From positions 86,287,106 to 86,351,105 of the forward strand of contig NW_023601104.1 in the NCBI RefSeq assembly GCF_014898055.3: a stretch of 64,000 bases of DNA, in the 5' to 3' direction. Every line of letters starts with the position of its first letter. The stretch's first letter is position 1. A program made the translations under genes and the position numbers. Positions 61,435 to 64,000 of the stretch are shown in pieces. The notes beneath the pieces are model-generated. The model was not told the origin of the DNA, searched no databases, and saw nothing but the letters and a program-made list of their open reading frames with translations. This DNA is from Talpa occidentalis (Eukaryota; Chordata; Mammalia; Eulipotyphla; Talpidae).

Positions 61435-61456
61435 ATAACTCTTTAATAAAAAAAAA
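61130..61456 (+). mobile_element. tRNA-headed SINE, younger subfamily, with expanded tail
   Basis: 'gggcctccctggtggtgcag', 'ctgctcccctcagcagtgta', 'gcgcttctgactgtacccag', then a long (TAAA)n passing into (TAGA)n at about 61363-61436, then A-rich sequence. Target-site duplication aagcgaacatta (61118-61129) and aagtgaacatta (61457-61468), one mismatch. Confidence 0.95.
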
Positions 61457-61470
61457 AAGTGAACATTATT

Positions 61471-62574
61471 CCCAACCCCATTCCCCCACCCCCAATTTAA
61501 CCTAGGCATCAGTCTGTTTCATATTCACCTTTCAAGGTTCTTGTACAAAGCTGCGATAGCCTTTCCAGGGCCCAGAATATCAGAGTTTCCTGATAGCTCA
61601 GCCCCTGGGAACACAGCTACCCTGAGCAAGGAGGCTCCAAGGTAGGCTCAGAGCCCAGTCTCCTTGCATCATCTGCCAGGCCCCCTGCGCTCCACCCCAC
61701 CTTAAGAACTCCCACCTTTTCTTCTAGTCTCACCAAAAGGATGCTGGTGGTCATTAGTTCACTTTCCCAAAGGAAAAAATAATTCTCAGCAAACACTTCT
61801 TTCTCCTTGGCTCAGGCCACCCAATAGCTCTCTTTGGCTTCCGCCCTTCACAAATGGCTCATTCAAGCTGCCTCCTGCAAAGCATTCTCCACTGGGCCTG
61901 TGCTCACCACTGAGGCATTTTGCAGCCTCTACAAAGAACATCATGCAAGCTATTGTTGCACTCTACAAGCTTCTCCATCTCTAATCTCAGGACATTCTCC
62001 TGAAGTTCAGAAGTCCCCGAGTCAGTGATCACAGCAGTTAAGAGTACAGTCATCTGTTTTCCATTGCTGAGGCTGCAAACCCTGCCAATGCAAGGCTTCC
62101 ACGGCAGACTAGTTTATGGTTAATGCTTCAGCGAATGCTAGAGAAAAAGAGCAAGGATTAGGCGAGAGCAATGTGGCTCAAATCGCTGGTACCAAGCAGG
62201 GCAGGGCATTAAGGCCATCAATCTCGCCTCTCAAGAAGGAAACCCCCCTCCCTCCTAAGGGAACCACATTATACAATGAAAACAGCAGGACACTCACTCT
62301 GAAAGGTACAAATGTATCCCACAGAAAAAGAGCCCAAACATGTGGAATTTGAGTTGGACACTGCTTAACCAGTCATGCAAATGGGACCTGCCTGTAGATG
62401 GGGCACAAGGAGAACCAGGCAATGGGTCTGAAAAACACAAAACTTCTCCATAGTTTTCACTGTTTACTGATTAGTTACTGGATAGATTTTTCCCAGATAC
62501 ATATCTTGAAAGAGGAATTTGGAAAATCAGGGATTTCTCTTCTCTAAGTCTAAATAGGAAATGAAAAATTAAAC
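61471..62574. other. Non-coding stretch, nothing recognised
   Basis: Small frames at 61834-62028 and 62116-62352 have no domain. No repeat named. Confidence 0.4.
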
Positions 62575-62587
62575 AAAGAAAACTGAA

Positions 62588-62891
62588 GGGCCTCCCCGGT
62601 GGCGCAGCGGTTGAGCGCTGGGTTGTGAAGCTGCCCGCTGCCTCTGCAGCGCCTGTTCGAGCCCCGGCTGCTCCCCGGCCACTGGAGGAGGGTCCCACAT
62701 GGCGCGCAGACCTCTCCTGCCGCCCGCTGCTCCCCTCAGCAGTGTACTTCGGTCCTTCTGCCTGCTCTGCTCCCTGCTCTGGCTCTGGTGAATTCTCTCA
62801 CCCTCCCGCGCTTCTGACTGTACCCAGTGCTTGCATAAATAAACAAATAAATAAAAATAAAATAAATCTTTTAAAAAAAAGTTTAAAAAAA
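62588..62891 (+). mobile_element. tRNA-headed SINE, young subfamily
   Basis: Body 'ggcctccccggtggcgcagc' with intact A and B boxes, the insert 'gctgctccccggcc', young 3' module 'gcgcttctgactgtacccag', and an AAAT/A-rich tail. Perfect 13-base target-site duplication aaagaaaactgaa at 62575-62587 and 62892-62904. Confidence 0.97.
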
Positions 62892-62904
62892 AAAGAAAAC
62901 TGAA

Positions 62905-63395
62905 AATGACCAGCAAACGAGACCTGGAAATGCACCTTTACAGATGTGGACAGGTGTGGGCTCTGGGGCATGGCATCCCTTCCACCACTAGAACACCCTT
63001 TAAAAATGCAGTCATCTCCTTGTTGTTTAGTCCAATGGGTGTTATCAGCCCTCATGTTACTTGTCTGCCCAGCAGCCTCAACGAGACTGCAATCTAAAAT
63101 GGTACTTCTCTTATCTTTCTCCTCTGCCAAAATGATTTTGCCCTTTTCCATACTTTAAACACTATATGCCAAAGACAAGCAAAAATGACAACCCCAGTCC
63201 AGACTTTTCCCTCAGCCCAGATTTCTTTACCCCTCCACTGACTCTCTTAAAGGCACCTCATTCTCAACATGCCCGGTGCTAAATTCACTATCTTCATGTT
63301 GCTGCCTCCTGCCCATGTCCCTCTCATTGTTCCCTCCAGCCAACGCATGAGCCACAAAACTGCCCATGTTACTATATCTAAATATAGACAGGTAG
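62905..63395. other. Non-coding stretch, nothing recognised
   Basis: Short overlapping frames only. No repeat recognised. Confidence 0.4.
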
Positions 63396-63396
63396 G

Positions 63397-63414
63397 GTGT
63401 GTGTGTGTGTGTGT
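63397..63414. repeat. (TG)n microsatellite
   Basis: About nine GT dinucleotides. Confidence 0.9.
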
Positions 63415-63529
63415 GATTTTGAGATTTTTAATAAGAAACATATTTAGTCTTTGTCTCTATTTCTATATCGAATCCCTAAAACCCTTGGTGTCTCAACCCT
63501 AAGTGCTTAGATGATGCTAATGGGGTGAC

Positions 63530-64000
63530 TTTTGGAAAGCACTTAGGATAGGGGCTATTTGCCAGTGAAGTCAACCCTGTGTTTAGAGAATTCAATCACC
63601 AATGACCAATGATTTGAGCAATCAAGCCTGTATAAGGTTGTCTCCATAAAAATCAAAGGAGAAGATCAGAGAGCTCCTGGGTTGCTGATCATGTGAGGGT
63701 TCTGAGAGAGATGCTTGCTTGGAAAGGGCAAAGAAGCTCTGAGCCCTTTTCCCATATCCTTCCCTGCACATCTCTTCTGACTAATATTCTTTTATAATTA
63801 ACCAGTAAATCTGGTAAGCAAAACATTTCTTTGAGTTCTGAGAGCCAGTCTAGCAAATTAATCAAACCCAAGGGAGGTTCTCCTAGCTTCCCTGTGGTGA
63901 CCTTTCACTACTTGGGAGACAGAGGTTGAACTGGACTTTTACCCAAGAGAGGAAAAAGACAGCATGGTGTGACTCAAGATTCTCATTTTGCTTCAGGAAC
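63530..64000 (+). mobile_element. LTR-like interspersed repeat, runs off the window
   Basis: 'gttgtctccataaaaatcaa', 'agagctcctgggttgctgat', 'cttttataattaaccagtaa', 'atctggtaagcaaaacattt', 'ctttgagttctgagagccag' and 'tctagcaaattaatcaaacc' follow a series seen in a common mammalian LTR-type repeat, including the 'ataa(t/a)aaccagtaa' segment near its end. Family not assigned. Confidence 0.5.

Noticed and set aside
61363..61436. CRISPR-like or satellite array
   Set aside because: The regular units are tetranucleotide microsatellite within a SINE tail. No spaced direct repeats of CRISPR type occur in the window, and the genome is mammalian.
62569..62916. 115-codon minus-strand frame
   Set aside because: Same SINE-derived translation; no independent support.

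Overview
The window reads as non-coding DNA from a placental mammal. The basis is a very dense scatter of ancient mammalian repeats (MIR, MER5A-like hAT fragments, MLT1/MaLR-type LTRs, L1 fragments), a 5S rRNA relic, an intronless copy of a mammalian gene, and twelve copies of a tRNA-headed SINE with a (TAAA)n tail. That SINE is not human Alu, rodent B1/B2, carnivore SINEC, ruminant Bov-tA, equine ERE or vespertilionid Ves as I know them. Its head (CCTCCCTGGTGGCGCAG) and tail suggest a Laurasiatherian lineage. A rhinolophoid bat is one possibility, but I cannot prove the species from memory.

No functional protein-coding gene is supported. Nearly all long open frames lie in SINE copies, L1 ORF2 remnants or LTR-like DNA. 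The only recognisable host gene sequence is a processed pseudogene of UBAP1 (about 17815-20210, + strand), which has lost most of its UMA region and carries several stops. A relic of 5S rRNA lies at 33446-33533.

Layout: 1-8 kb is AT-rich with an LTR at 2660-3520. At 8.8-9.9 kb there is a GC-richer unclassified block with a short internal duplication. At 11-15 kb come MIR/L1 relics, two SINEs and a GC-rich block. At 15.4-15.6 kb there is a TTTAAAT-rich array, then the UBAP1 pseudogene at 17.8-20.2 kb. From 21 to 31 kb the sequence is mostly unique, with MIR and MER5A fragments. At 32-34 kb there is a cluster: an MLT1 LTR, two SINEs side by side, the 5S relic and another SINE. From 35 to 51 kb there are LTR and MIR remnants, three SINEs and a 5'-truncated L1. 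At 51.5-53.6 kb there is an L1/L1/SINE complex containing a remarkable inverted duplication. At 55.2-56 kb an MIR and an MLT1 LTR flank two overlapping perfect or near-perfect hairpins. From 56 to 64 kb there is a GC-richer block, MIR copies, two SINEs and an LTR-like fragment running off the right edge.

The SINEs are the best-resolved features. Ten of the twelve have target-site duplications that I could read directly, and they fall into an older and a younger subfamily. I found no undescribed gene system. The most unusual structures are the inverted repeat at 52503-53489 and the overlapping hairpins at 55484-55539. Repeat family names are from memory of consensus sequences, so boundaries of old elements are approximate (tens of bases).
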